A stretch of DNA of 58,279 nt from an uncultured Candidatus Saccharibacteria bacterium (GCA_937981355.1 CALJPD010000002.1:1-58279), one strand, 5' to 3'. Shown: positions 23,324 to 32,107, numbered from the stretch's first letter. Notes: a model not told the origin generated them from the letters alone. Translations and numbers: made by a program.

Positions 23324-25855
23324 CTAGAAATAGTTGTAGTTATTATTATTGCCACCACCGGTATTGTTCCGACCACTCTGTCCAGAATTGCCATCACCAC
23401 TGGTACCACCCGTACCAGAGTTACCCCCGCTGGTCCCTCCAGTATTTCCATTGTTGTTACCTGTATTATTGCGACGGCGTGTACCACCAGTTATATTACC
23501 CGAGTTGTTGTCACTATCATCATCGTCCGTACTACCAGAACTACCACTGCTGCTTGACCGACAGCTCGCGATATTCTTCGAGTAGCGGCTACTGTCAAAG
23601 TCTTTTTCGTCGATAGTAATGATGCGTTTTTGCTCAACGTCACAGACACGGATTTGCTGTTTCGTCGTGGAGCAGTCCGAACTGTTCTTCGAGTACTTCG
23701 TGCTGTCGAAGTCATCTTCGTAGATAGACTCCATCTTTTTATCACTGAGATTACAAACTTGGATCTTGGTACGCACAACATTACATTGCTTGGTTGGCAA
23801 TGCGCCAGTTAGGAAGTATTCTTTGTATGTCCCCTTGGCATTCTCAGTAGTAGCCAAGCCACCGTCGCTCGTACAGACCGAGCGCTGCACAACACCACTT
23901 GGTACAGGGAATTGGGTATTCGACTGGCCTGCTAAGAGTTTCGTCATTGTGTTGCGCCAGATTGGCCCTGCCATGTCTGAGCCACCGTAGTCCATTGGTG
24001 TATTGTTATTATTACCAACCCAAACGCCAACGGCATACTCTGGGTTATAGCCAATCGTCCACGCATCTTTGTTATCATTCGTCGTTCCTGTCTTGACAGC
24101 CGCAGTGTGGCCAGGCACCGTGAGGCTCGAGCCAAACACACTCGCTCGTGCCGAGTTGTCCGATAGGATGTTTGAGATCAAGTAGGCACCACCTTCGCTA
24201 ATTGCCCGCTTGCTCGTTGCGTTGGGCCAGCTAACTTTTTTGTTGTATTTGTCGTTGACCTGCTCGATGAGCCCCAGCTCAAACTGCTGCCCTTGGTTGC
24301 CAAATGCTGCATAGGCATTAGTCATTTGCGTTAGTGACGCCTCACCCGAGCCAAGTGCGAGAGACAAACCATTCTTCTCACCTGTTGCTTGAGTAATCGA
24401 CGAGATACCAAGATTGTTAGCCGTTTGAACCGACTTACTAATACCAAACTTCTTCATGATCTCCACGCTCGGGATATTGAGCGACCAGCTAATTGCTCGA
24501 CGCGTCGTCACACTCCCGTGCCAACGTTTGTCAGCGTTGAGCGGTTGGTAGCCACCGCCAAAGTCAGTTGGCTTATCTTGGAAAATTGTCGCTGGTGTAA
24601 TAACCCCCTCGGCTAGTGCCCCGGCATAGTAAATCGGCTTGAAGCTACTGCCTGGCTGGCGCGGTGTTGTGGCCATATTGACATTACCCCACTGCGGGTT
24701 GTTGTAGTCAGCACTACCCACCAGTGCGCGCACCCGACCTGTCTTAACGTCTATTACAACACCGCTTGCATTCGTCCCACCACGGTTATTGAGGTATGGA
24801 ATCTGCTTGGAGACGTTATTGATCAGCATCTGCTGAGTATCCATATTAAGTGTTGTTTTCACCTGGTAGCCCGAGCGCATTAACTTATCATACGCATTTT
24901 TATCTTCCGCACTGTATAGTTTCTGTTTGAGTTGGTTTATAACCATCTGGGCAAAGTGTGGCGCAATCGACTTAACGGTATTTGCCGTCGATGCATACGA
25001 GAGCTGCTGCGCATACGCTGCGTCTTTTTGCTCATTAGTGATAGCACCCACGTCAACCATGCGGCCGAGCACTGTCTTTTGGCGCTGCTTAGCCAATTCT
25101 GGACTACCACTGATTGGCGAGTAAGCGGTTGGGGCTGGCAGCACACCAACAAGCATAGCGCTCTCAGCCAACGTGAGGTCCTTTGGTGCTTTACCAAAGT
25201 AAATCTTGGCTGCCTCCTCGATACCAAATGAGTCTTCACCATAGTACACAGAGTTGAGATACATCTCGAGGATTTGGTCCTTCGTATAATTCTGCTCGAT
25301 CGCTAGTGCCACAAACAGCTCTTGGTACTTACGCATAAAAGTCTGCTCGCTTGTGAGAACAGTATTCTTGGCGAGCTGCTGCGTAATGGTCGAGCCGCCG
25401 CCATGGCGCTGGAAGGCTGCCCGGAAGATACCGATTAGACTGAACCCAGGGTGTTTATAGAAGTCTTTGTCCTCACTAGCCAGGAGTGCATTCTTCATAC
25501 TGTCAGAGATGTCAGCCAGCTTCACCATATTGCGGTGCTGGGCTCGCCCCACACTATAGAGTGGCTTGTTATTGACATCATTGAGCACGATACCAGTATT
25601 GTTACGGTTCATCAGCCGCTCTTGGTCAGAAATATCACGTGCATAATATAGGTATGTCAAAATCGGCACAATCAGCAAAAACAGCAAAATCGGCGTCAGA
25701 ATCACCATCGCCTTTTTCTTTTTGCTCATATTCCAAAACCACAAGAAATGCTTATGCTCGCGTCTTCGGCGCGGTGGTTTCGACTGGCGAACCTCTCCAA
25801 AGTTGGCATATCTGCCCATCCGGGCTGGTTGTTGTCTTCCTCGAGGTAGTTGCAT
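23324..25855 (-). CDS. Class A penicillin-binding protein (PBP1A type)
   Basis: A bifunctional peptidoglycan synthase of 843 aa. A basic cytoplasmic tail is followed by a membrane segment (about residues 50-72), the GT51 glycosyltransferase domain (Glu128 in SEDKDFY, then GGSTITQQLAKN, EMYLNSVYYG), and the transpeptidase domain with Ser-x-x-Lys in GSSFK (near residue 403), SLN in ISWSLNIPS and KTGTT (near 587). Two Cys-bounded repeats of about 33 residues follow, IQVCNLSDKKMESIYEDDFD-like and IRVCDVEQKRIITIDEKDFD-like, each ending in YSKN. The last 70 residues are Gly/Asn/Ser-rich, like wall-spanning tails. It separates ruvC from ruvA. Its ATG lies 6 nt after TATAAT. Confidence 0.95.
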   Translation of the reverse strand: MQLPRGRQQPARMGRYANFGEVRQSKPPRRRREHKHFLWFWNMSKKKKAMVILTPILLFLLIVPILTYLYYARDISDQERLMNRNNTGIVLNDVNNKPLYSVGRAQHRNMVKLADISDSMKNALLASEDKDFYKHPGFSLIGIFRAAFQRHGGGSTITQQLAKNTVLTSEQTFMRKYQELFVALAIEQNYTKDQILEMYLNSVYYGEDSFGIEEAAKIYFGKAPKDLTLAESAMLVGVLPAPTAYSPISGSPELAKQRQKTVLGRMVDVGAITNEQKDAAYAQQLSYASTANTVKSIAPHFAQMVINQLKQKLYSAEDKNAYDKLMRSGYQVKTTLNMDTQQMLINNVSKQIPYLNNRGGTNASGVVIDVKTGRVRALVGSADYNNPQWGNVNMATTPRQPGSSFKPIYYAGALAEGVITPATIFQDKPTDFGGGYQPLNADKRWHGSVTTRRAISWSLNIPSVEIMKKFGISKSVQTANNLGISSITQATGEKNGLSLALGSGEASLTQMTNAYAAFGNQGQQFELGLIEQVNDKYNKKVSWPNATSKRAISEGGAYLISNILSDNSARASVFGSSLTVPGHTAAVKTGTTNDNKDAWTIGYNPEYAVGVWVGNNNNTPMDYGGSDMAGPIWRNTMTKLLAGQSNTQFPVPSGVVQRSVCTSDGGLATTENAKGTYKEYFLTGALPTKQCNVVRTKIQVCNLSDKKMESIYEDDFDSTKYSKNSSDCSTTKQQIRVCDVEQKRIITIDEKDFDSSRYSKNIASCRSSSSGSSGSTDDDDSDNNSGNITGGTRRRNNTGNNNGNTGGTSGGNSGTGGTSGDGNSGQSGRNNTGGGNNNNYNYF

Positions 25856-25861
25856 AGTTTA

Positions 25862-25867
25862 ATTATA
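25862..25867 (-). promoter_or_regulatory. -10 box of the PBP gene (leaderless)
   Basis: TATAAT on the minus strand with 6 nt to the ATG at 25855. Confidence 0.65.
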
Positions 25868-26020
25868 CCATCGTTCTGGCGCAATGTACCGAAAACACCA
25901 ATCTTAGCGCTTTTCTCTTCCTCATCTCTGATATAGTACGCACTCTTGTTACAGTTAGAGAGCCGCTCTTATAGCTTATTTCTCACCTGACACAGATACA
26001 GAAGTTTACTTCCCAACCAG

Positions 26021-26497
26021 TTAGCTCTGCCGCGTCATAAATGCTGCCATAATCGCTGCCGCGAGAGCATCTGCACAGTCGTCTGGCTTGGGTACCGTCT
26101 GAAGGCCTAGTTGGAGCCGCACCATTTCTTGCACTTGCTTTTTATCGGCTTTGCCATAGCCAGTGATTGTCTGCTTGATCTGGAGTGGTGTATATTCCTC
26201 AATCCGCAGTCCTGCCCGCTGGCCAGTCAGCAGCGCTACGCCACGTGCTTCGGCTACGCTCATAGCGGTAGTTATATTACGAGTAAAAAAGAGCTTCTCG
26301 ATCGCCATCATTGTGGGTCGTGTCTCTGCAATAATACTCGTGAGACCATCGAATATCTCACCAAGGCGCTCTGGTATTGGAGTATGTGCTGGCGTTGTAA
26401 TGACACCAGCCGTGACGAGTCGCGTTGCGCCACCATGAGCGTCAATGACGCCAAAGCCAAGGATGCCAGTGCCCGGGTCTATACCAATGATTCGCAT
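26021..26497 (-). CDS. ruvC: Holliday junction resolvase RuvC
   Basis: RuvC cuts Holliday junctions as a dimer. The 158-aa product has the RNase H-like core: Asp7 in IGIDPGTG, the second acid in MAIEKLFF, the DNA-contact segment ARGVALL and EYTPLQIKQTITGYGKADKKQVQ, and the last acids in DDCADALAAA. Length is typical. The ATG at 26497, 6 nt after TATACT, gives the exact family N-terminus; the frame is open 87 nt further upstream, but that part is not conserved-looking. Confidence 0.96.
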   Translation of the reverse strand: MRIIGIDPGTGILGFGVIDAHGGATRLVTAGVITTPAHTPIPERLGEIFDGLTSIIAETRPTMMAIEKLFFTRNITTAMSVAEARGVALLTGQRAGLRIEEYTPLQIKQTITGYGKADKKQVQEMVRLQLGLQTVPKPDDCADALAAAIMAAFMTRQS

Positions 26498-26503
26498 GAT
26501 GCT

Positions 26504-26509
26504 AGTATA
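26504..26509 (-). promoter_or_regulatory. -10 box of ruvC (leaderless)
   Basis: TATACT on the minus strand with 6 nt to the ATG at 26497. Confidence 0.65.
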
Positions 26510-26965
26510 GCTGAATCTGAGAGCTTCTGCTATATACTGCCACAGTATAGCTATGAAGCTAGGTGAATTTGAGATAGAAATCATTGGTTCGTGCTCTATC
26601 TTTATACTTAGCTAGACGGTAAGAAAACGCGGTTTTATGGTTCAAACGCACAAATACGCTCATACTCATATATACACTCACTCTAGCATTTGCACACCAT
26701 TGGGCGCAGCCATTGGTCAATCTTACTGCTAGCCACATTACCATACGCTACTGCACGCCCAAATAAAAAATCGCCAATAGTGCCAAAATAAGTTACAGCA
26801 AACCCACACAGTAACTCGCTAGGCTATAGTTCCGCATAGTTTACATTTTGTTTTTTCGCCTCGCCACGATTATGCGCAAAGCAACTCGCTATAGTTAAGC
26901 ACACGCTCATCATTTTATTAATTGCGCACATTTTATTTGTACAGTAGTCTAATCAATCAACATAA
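26510..26965. other. Gene-free A+T-rich stretch between ruvC and tRNA-Lys
   Basis: No convincing gene or known structured RNA is seen. Two related 14-19 nt segments occur: AACTCGCT-(AGGCT)-ATAGTT at about 26813-26831 and AACTCGCTATAGTT at 26883-26896. The tRNA-Lys terminator lies at its right end. Confidence 0.5.
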
Positions 26966-26990
26966 CAAAAAACAGGCTATCTCGCCTGCT
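26966..26990 (-). terminator. Terminator of tRNA-Lys
   Basis: CAGGC / GCCTG stem (26973-26977 with 26984-26988) around a 6-nt loop. On the minus strand it is followed by a T run (TTTTTTG), immediately downstream of the tRNA. Confidence 0.7.
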
Positions 26991-27000
26991 TATTGATCAA

Positions 27001-27077
27001 TGGAGGGCCCAGTGAGGCTCGAACTCACGACACCCTGCTTAAAAGGCAGGTGCTCTAACCTGCTGAGCTATGGGCCC
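27001..27077 (-). tRNA. tRNA-Lys(TTT)
   Basis: On the minus strand: acceptor GGGCCCA / TGGGCCC, D arm GCTC...GAGC, anticodon stem CCTGC / GCAGG with loop CTTTTAA (anticodon TTT), and T arm GTGAG-TTCGAGC-CTCAC. The terminal CCA is encoded. It has its own promoter and terminator. Confidence 0.98.
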
Positions 27078-27089
27078 GTAGACTCTGCG

Positions 27090-27119
27090 AGTATAGCACT
27101 GGTTGTGGTAGACTGTCAA
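27090..27119 (-). promoter_or_regulatory. Promoter of tRNA-Lys
   Basis: Consensus TTGACA (27114-27119) and TATACT (27090-27095) with an 18-nt spacer, 12 nt before the tRNA 5' end. It has a stronger -35 box than the protein genes here. Confidence 0.85.
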
Positions 27120-27401
27120 GCGGAGTAAGCGCAGACTTCAATTATCACTCTTTCAAACCTATACTATCTGCCCATGAAAGTTCGTTTCTCTTGCGTTAGC
27201 GATTATACCTAGCTAACTTCAGTGGGTATAAAATATCCAATGGATTCGAGAATTCCACCATAAGAAAAGCAAACACACAAAAGACTCTAGCTCCCTTACT
27301 AGGCTCTATGGAAACAGAGTAAGCAGTATGGAGTTTACTAGATAGGCTGCGATCCGGATGACGCAATGCCTCGCTCGTAGAATAACAACTACCCAATATG
27401 C
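27120..27401. other. Gene-free stretch between tRNA-Lys and yebC
   Basis: No gene with a credible ribosome site or protein character is seen; a 76-codon minus-strand frame here has no recognisable motif. The right edge carries the yebC promoter. Confidence 0.5.
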
Positions 27402-27407
27402 TACAAT
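27402..27407 (+). promoter_or_regulatory. -10 box of yebC
   Basis: TACAAT 32 nt before the ATG at 27440; the leader carries AAGGAG with good spacing. Confidence 0.55.
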
Positions 27408-27439
27408 TGAGTGAAAGATAGAACAATCAAGGAGAACCT

Positions 27440-28144
27440 ATGTCTGGACACAGTAAATGGGCCACGACCCATCGCCAAAAGGCCGTGGTTGATGCAAAGC
27501 GCGGCGCAGCCTTTACCAAGCTTGGCAATATGATTGCCATTGCAGCCCGTGGCGGCACCGATCCAACAACTAACTCAAGTCTCGCATTGGCCATCGAGAA
27601 GGCTCGGGCAGCCAATATGCCCAACGCTAACATCCAGCGAGCAATTGATCGCATCAATGATAAAAATGCTGCCGCACTCGAAGAGGCGGTCTATGAGGGC
27701 TACGGCCCAGGTGGTGTTGGCATCATTATCGAGACAGCAACCGACAACAAGAATCGTACCTACCCAGAGGTCCGCACTGCTCTCACCAAGAATGGTGGCA
27801 CCATGGCAGATAGCGGTAGTGTGATGTTTCAGTTTGCGCGCAAGGGCGTGATCCGCGTAGCAGCCAGTGGTGAAGAAGCGCTCCTTACTGTGCTTGATGC
27901 TGGAGCTGAGGATGCAACAGAAGAAGATGGCGGCCTCACTGTCTACACCGACAAAAAAGAGCTTGCCAAAGTTCGCGAAGCTTTGCTCGCAGCTGGCATG
28001 ACTGTTGAAGATGCAGAGCTTCAGTATGTGCCCAACAACACTGTTGCTATTGAGGACGACGAAACCGCCCGCAAGCTTACCAAAATTATCGACGCACTTG
28101 AAGCACTCGATGATGTGACAAACGTTGCAACGAACGCGGCGTAA
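27440..28144 (+). CDS. yebC: YebC/TACO1 family protein
   Basis: A 234-aa cytoplasmic protein of the YebC/PmpR/TACO1 family, long annotated as transcriptional regulators and more recently tied to ribosome function at proline-rich stretches. It has MSGHSKWATTHRQKAVVDAKR-like start, FTKLGNMIAIAARGG, YEGYGPGGVGIIIE, TDNKNRT, and GGTMADSGSVMFQF. Length is typical (about 240 aa). AAGGAG precedes the ATG. It is followed by a terminator, so it is a single-gene unit. Confidence 0.95.
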   Translation: MSGHSKWATTHRQKAVVDAKRGAAFTKLGNMIAIAARGGTDPTTNSSLALAIEKARAANMPNANIQRAIDRINDKNAAALEEAVYEGYGPGGVGIIIETATDNKNRTYPEVRTALTKNGGTMADSGSVMFQFARKGVIRVAASGEEALLTVLDAGAEDATEEDGGLTVYTDKKELAKVREALLAAGMTVEDAELQYVPNNTVAIEDDETARKLTKIIDALEALDDVTNVATNAA

Positions 28145-28177
28145 TACCCACTAGAGCTACACGCGAATCACAATACT

Positions 28178-28207
28178 AAAACGACCCTCTATTATGAGGG
28201 TCATTTT
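28178..28207 (+). terminator. Terminator of yebC
   Basis: GACCCTC / GAGGGTC stem with a 6-nt loop, extended by AAAA and TTTT on the two sides. Confidence 0.8.
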
Positions 28208-28284
28208 GCTAAGCATATCAACATATATATTCTTGTAAAACCACACTTATCAAGTGACACGCGCAAGAGGGATATCTATATCTG

Positions 28285-28770
28285 TCACTTTTTCTTATGT
28301 GGTTTTGCGCCCTTTGTGCGAGCCACGAGCGTGTCAACAAGAGCACATGCAAACCCCATCGTTACAACCACTGCATGAGACCCATCCAGCACTGCCATAA
28401 TCGTCTTGCTTGTCTCATCAACTGGTGGTACGAGACTACTCAGCGCACCAAACAGTACATACACTGCCACAACACCAAAGATCAGTGAGCCACCAATGCG
28501 CCACCAGCGCTGACTCACCACCGAGCCGCAACACACCAGCACCACAGCTGGTAGCACCGTCAGCACAATCGTCACCACTGCAAGCAAAGCAGATCGGTCA
28601 ATGCCTATGCCAACCCCAGCAGCATACGGCACGACATCTGCCGCCCACAGCTGTGTCATTACCATACCAACCGCCAGGCCTATTACTGGTAGCCCAAAAT
28701 GCCGCTTCGCTACATATACCAAACCAGCCAAAACTACAGCCATGCCAACAAGCAATCCAAGCAACATCAT
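28285..28770 (-). CDS. Multi-pass membrane protein, unknown
   Basis: I do not recognise the family. The 161-aa product has about five membrane segments (LGLLVGMAVVLAGLVYVA, LPVIGLAVGMVMTQLW, ALLAVVTIVLTVLPAVVLVCC, IGGSLIFGVVAVYVLFGAL, AVVVTMGFACALVDTL) and a basic tail ending KPHKKK. No charged residues suggest a transporter site. The ATG at 28770 is preferred because TATAAT ends 6 nt before it; the frame is open 21 nt further upstream into that box. Confidence 0.65.
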   Translation of the reverse strand: MMLLGLLVGMAVVLAGLVYVAKRHFGLPVIGLAVGMVMTQLWAADVVPYAAGVGIGIDRSALLAVVTIVLTVLPAVVLVCCGSVVSQRWWRIGGSLIFGVVAVYVLFGALSSLVPPVDETSKTIMAVLDGSHAVVVTMGFACALVDTLVARTKGAKPHKKK

Positions 28771-28776
28771 ACCACT

Positions 28777-28782
28777 ATTATA
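28777..28782 (-). promoter_or_regulatory. -10 box of the 161-aa membrane protein (leaderless)
   Basis: TATAAT on the minus strand with 6 nt to the ATG at 28770. Confidence 0.6.
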
Positions 28783-28836
28783 CCATGACATCGATTCAAC
28801 ATAAGCGTTATGAGAAACGCCAATACGTTTGGATAG

Positions 28837-29754
28837 CTATGCTCCAACGCGATCCTTCTTGTGCTGCCGCTTCGCATTGCGCTCAATATATTCAATGATC
28901 GGTTTGGCTACATTGCGCCGCGTAATTTTCTCTATCCCAAAGCCTGGGCTCGCATTGACCTCAAGCACTAGCGGCCCACGGCTCGAGCGCATAAAGTCAA
29001 CACCCGCTACCGTCAGACCCATTGCCTTAGCTGCCCGCAAACACATACGACGCTCGGTATCCGTCAAGCGGATCGGCGTTCCTTCGCCTCCCTTATGGAG
29101 GTTAGATCGAAAGTCGTCATCTAGGCTCTGGCGCTTCATACTCGCCACTACACGACTCCCCACCACGAAGGCGCGGATGTCTACTCCAGCTGACTCACGA
29201 ATAAATTCTTGCAACAGGATGTTTGTCCCATCCTCGTTGGTGAGATACAACGCCTGAAGCACTGACTTTGCCGCCTTCTTCGTCTCCGCTAGCACCACAC
29301 CATTGCCATGAGTACCACGAGCGAGTTTGATGATAACTGGCGTACCACCAAGTTCGTTAAGGAGATCGTCTATATCGGCTGAGTTGCGGCTAAACACTGT
29401 CTTAGGAATAGCTACTCCACCTCGGGCTAGTAGCTGTGTCGAACGCAGTTTATCGCGCGCCCGGGTAATCGCAATCGAGCGATTAACAAAAAGTGTGCGT
29501 GGGTACGCCATTTCTAATTGGCGCGCCACTGCTGTACCGTAGCGAGTCATATAGCTTGCAATGCGCGGAATTATTGCATCATACTGATCAAGTGCCTGCC
29601 CGTCATACATCACTGTTGGATGTTTTTCGTCGATCGTTACATAGCATTTGCGGTATTTTATGATTTTTACAATATGATCACGCTTTTCCGCCTCTTCTTT
29701 CAGCCGAAGGGTTGAATAATTAACATTACCGTTGCTTAGTATTGCTATCTTCAT
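28837..29754 (-). CDS. RimK-type ATP-grasp ligase
   Basis: A 305-aa cytoplasmic ligase of the RimK branch, which forms peptide bonds by way of an acyl phosphate; RimK itself adds glutamates to ribosomal protein S6. MKIAILSNG opens the pre-ATP-grasp domain, ARDKLRSTQLLARGGVAIPKT and VIIKLARGTHGNGVVLAE form the nucleotide lid, LLQEFIRES binds adenine, and VAGVDFMRSS...LEVNASPGFGIEK holds the metal ligands (E, N). The S6 target is not proven. The ATG at 29754 is preferred; a TTG start 54 nt upstream would overlap the previous gene's end. Last gene of a three-gene ATP-grasp cluster; its A+T content is higher than that of yebC or dnaJ. Confidence 0.85.
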   Translation of the reverse strand: MKIAILSNGNVNYSTLRLKEEAEKRDHIVKIIKYRKCYVTIDEKHPTVMYDGQALDQYDAIIPRIASYMTRYGTAVARQLEMAYPRTLFVNRSIAITRARDKLRSTQLLARGGVAIPKTVFSRNSADIDDLLNELGGTPVIIKLARGTHGNGVVLAETKKAAKSVLQALYLTNEDGTNILLQEFIRESAGVDIRAFVVGSRVVASMKRQSLDDDFRSNLHKGGEGTPIRLTDTERRMCLRAAKAMGLTVAGVDFMRSSRGPLVLEVNASPGFGIEKITRRNVAKPIIEYIERNAKRQHKKDRVGA

Positions 29755-29795
29755 GATGATTTTATTGCTGTTACCTTTTTGGGTTATTATCTTTA

Positions 29796-31175
29796 TTAAT
29801 ATTTCCAATCTATCTCGTTTTGTTCATTTAACTCAACATTAACGATAAAGCGCGACCGGAGTAACTTACGTCCTATCAAAAGTGGGTAGCCCATAGCCGA
29901 GCGATCACTCAAGGTAATACTTGCCATGAAACGTATATTATCAAGGCTTATTTTTGTTTTGATAGTATAACGGACTTGTATATGGCCATTTGAGCTGCGA
30001 ACTTTTTGGGTATAAAAATCACGAACTCGATGGGTTTCTGTTTTACTAGATTTTGTTTGAATAAACTCTCCAGGAATAATATCAAAAACAAGCTCTTCGG
30101 CTGCACCCTTTTTTTCAACATGGATATTCACTGCATGAAGTGTAGATGAATAAGCTCCTGTGTCGATCTTCGCTACAACAGACTCTATGTTGAGCTCAGG
30201 TAGGATGGCGATCGCCCTTCTTCCTATAATTTTTCGAGGTTTGCTACGCCGACGTTTCATATTTTGACGCAGCAATAGTCGCAAACCATCATTAAATAGG
30301 GTGCTATTTACAGATGCATAAGCTCCTGTTACTATTTGTGATCCTTGGTTTACCTCAAGAATATACCATTTTTTTGTATGCTTATTTTGTATAATATCAA
30401 CACCAGCGAATTGAAGCTCAGACGCAGAAGCCGCACGTTTTGCTAAGCTCAACAGCCTCTTCGGCGCAGCTTCAGCAGCAAGTAGCTCGCCTCTGCCACC
30501 CATAGATATATTGTTGAGATGGGATGATTGATCGCTGATTCGTTTTAGAATAAATTTCGGCACTCCTCCATAAACCCCAACTCGGTAATCTCCATCGTTC
30601 GGTATATAGGTTTGAAACAAATAATTCACATCTTTATTTTTTTCTTCCTCTAAAATCTGTTTCGCTTCATCAAAAGTCACGAGATAGTTATTCTGACCCT
30701 TTGTGCCATACACATCTTTCATAATAAAACGCTCACCCAGGAGATCTATAGCGCGTGTCTCGAAAATAATTTCTTGGTTATGACAATACAGCGTCTGGGG
30801 GATACGATTCCCTGCTGCCCACTGCTTAAAAAGTGTGACTAGCTTCGAAGAACCCCTTCCATGTGCAAGCATATCAGCAAAAGGAACGCCCTTTGCAAAG
30901 AGATAATGAGCTAACGCAACTGCCTCATCAGCTAAGCCGCTCCAAGACTTTAGATAAACAAACTGCGCATCACCAAGATCAAACCCCGTTCGAGCATCGA
31001 TAACACTCGTCTTGTCGTAACTAACATGATATATCAAATTTTCGAGCGCCACAGTCTTTACATCTGCCTCTGGAAAGTTACCAGACTTTACTAACCGCCG
31101 AGCAAAGCCACCATAGCGTGTACTTGTATCAGTACCTTCTCTCGAAAAAACAAATACAATTGTCGGACGGCTCAT
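29796..31175 (-). CDS. ATP-grasp ligase fused to a RimB-like retropepsin domain
   Basis: A 459-aa two-domain protein. Residues 1-310 are an ATP-grasp ligase: FIMKDVYGTKGQNNYLV (lid), YLFQTYIPNDGDYRVGVYG (adenine side), FAGVDIIQNK and YILEVNQGSQI (metal ligands). Residues about 315-459 match the RimB/PF05618 group, once called ATP-dependent zinc proteases and now seen as retropepsin-like aspartic proteases: GRRAIAILPEL, KIDTGAYSSTLHA with the catalytic Asp-Thr-Gly, RFMASITLSDR and GYPLLIGRKLL. A ligase and a protease in one chain suggest addition and trimming of the same peptide tag. The start overlaps the upstream ATP-grasp stop by ATGA. Confidence 0.85.
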   Translation of the reverse strand: MSRPTIVFVFSREGTDTSTRYGGFARRLVKSGNFPEADVKTVALENLIYHVSYDKTSVIDARTGFDLGDAQFVYLKSWSGLADEAVALAHYLFAKGVPFADMLAHGRGSSKLVTLFKQWAAGNRIPQTLYCHNQEIIFETRAIDLLGERFIMKDVYGTKGQNNYLVTFDEAKQILEEEKNKDVNYLFQTYIPNDGDYRVGVYGGVPKFILKRISDQSSHLNNISMGGRGELLAAEAAPKRLLSLAKRAASASELQFAGVDIIQNKHTKKWYILEVNQGSQIVTGAYASVNSTLFNDGLRLLLRQNMKRRRSKPRKIIGRRAIAILPELNIESVVAKIDTGAYSSTLHAVNIHVEKKGAAEELVFDIIPGEFIQTKSSKTETHRVRDFYTQKVRSSNGHIQVRYTIKTKISLDNIRFMASITLSDRSAMGYPLLIGRKLLRSRFIVNVELNEQNEIDWKY

Positions 31176-32107
31176 TGTGTCATTTTCTCCATATAATTCA
31201 ATAGAGCATCCATCTTATGTTCTATCTCTGCGCCAATTTCTATTTGAGGCGTTTGGTTAACTTCGAGAATATAAGGCTGGCCAGTTTCTTTGTGGATCAT
31301 CAGATCAACTCCAGCGAAGCTATCACGGTTAAGCGCTTTAGCTGCCGCCAACACAGCTTCTTGTGCAGAAATCGATAAAGTATCTAATGTAACCATCTCA
31401 CCTTTGCCGCCGGCCGATGTATTATTGAGGTGAGAATCATTTGTTGTATCCCGTGATCGTTTTAGAACAAATTTAATCTCCCCACCAAAAACCAAGCATC
31501 GATAGTCATGATCATTTGGTATATATTCTTGAATAAGAAATTGGGTTTTTTTGTGGCTATCTAGTATTTTTAGTAAATCTTGGTAAGTGTCAACCAAAAA
31601 ATTATTTTTTCCACCATAGCCATCTGCTGCCTTAACAATAAGTGGATATAAAAAAGGGGGGTTCTTTCGAAAGACTTTTTTTATCTGACGGCAGCTACTA
31701 ATGAAGGTATCTGGCAAAGGAATTTTCTTATCTGCAAGACAAGCAACTTCACCCACCTTTGTCATTGGCATTATTTTAAGCAGCTCTTCACTAAAAAAAG
31801 GTACTTTATGTGTTTTCGCATACTGTGCAACAGCTAGAGCTTGCTGTTGCGCCTTATACCACAATTCAAAATAGATGCCATCGAAACTAGCTATATCACG
31901 ATTTGTTAGTGTATCAATTATTGAGAGATGGTTGTTTTTAATGTAAATATGTATATCAGATAGCGACCCTCTGTAAAGCTGTAGCGGATACTGCTGTGAT
32001 CGAGCTGAAAGACGATCAAAAAGCATCTCAATATAACCACGCTTGTGGTTACGATAGCTAAACATAACTAAAATATCTCTTTTTTCTTGTATCATTTTAG
32101 ATATCAC
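31172..32107 (-). CDS. ATP-grasp ligase
   Basis: A 311-aa ATP-grasp protein, first gene of the cluster. It has MFSYRNHKRGYIEMLFDRL in the N-terminal domain, LIVKAADGYGGKNNFLV for the nucleotide lid, FLIQEYIPNDHDYRCLVFGG, then SAGGKGEMV and FAGVDLMIHKETGQPYILEVNQTPQI with the metal ligands. It is a paralogue of the middle gene's ligase domain: the EYIPNDxDYR, HLNN and LEVNQxxQI segments are shared. No RimB domain is attached. The start is uncertain: GTG at 32107 or ATG at 32095, neither with a ribosome site. Codons are strikingly A+T-rich beside dnaJ. Confidence 0.8.
   Translation of the reverse strand: MISKMIQEKRDILVMFSYRNHKRGYIEMLFDRLSARSQQYPLQLYRGSLSDIHIYIKNNHLSIIDTLTNRDIASFDGIYFELWYKAQQQALAVAQYAKTHKVPFFSEELLKIMPMTKVGEVACLADKKIPLPDTFISSCRQIKKVFRKNPPFLYPLIVKAADGYGGKNNFLVDTYQDLLKILDSHKKTQFLIQEYIPNDHDYRCLVFGGEIKFVLKRSRDTTNDSHLNNTSAGGKGEMVTLDTLSISAQEAVLAAAKALNRDSFAGVDLMIHKETGQPYILEVNQTPQIEIGAEIEHKMDALLNYMEKMTQ

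Noticed and set aside
23134..23616. A 160-codon plus-strand frame opposite the end of the PBP gene
   Set aside because: Its composition (runs of Ser, Tyr, Cys and His) is simply the complement of the Gly/Asn-rich PBP tail.
26813..26896. Related AACTCGCT...ATAGTT segments as a direct repeat
   Set aside because: Only two short, imperfect copies in A+T-rich DNA; not enough to call a repeat element.
27196..27426. A 76-codon minus-strand frame upstream of yebC
   Set aside because: No ribosome site, no motif, and it runs into the yebC promoter region.
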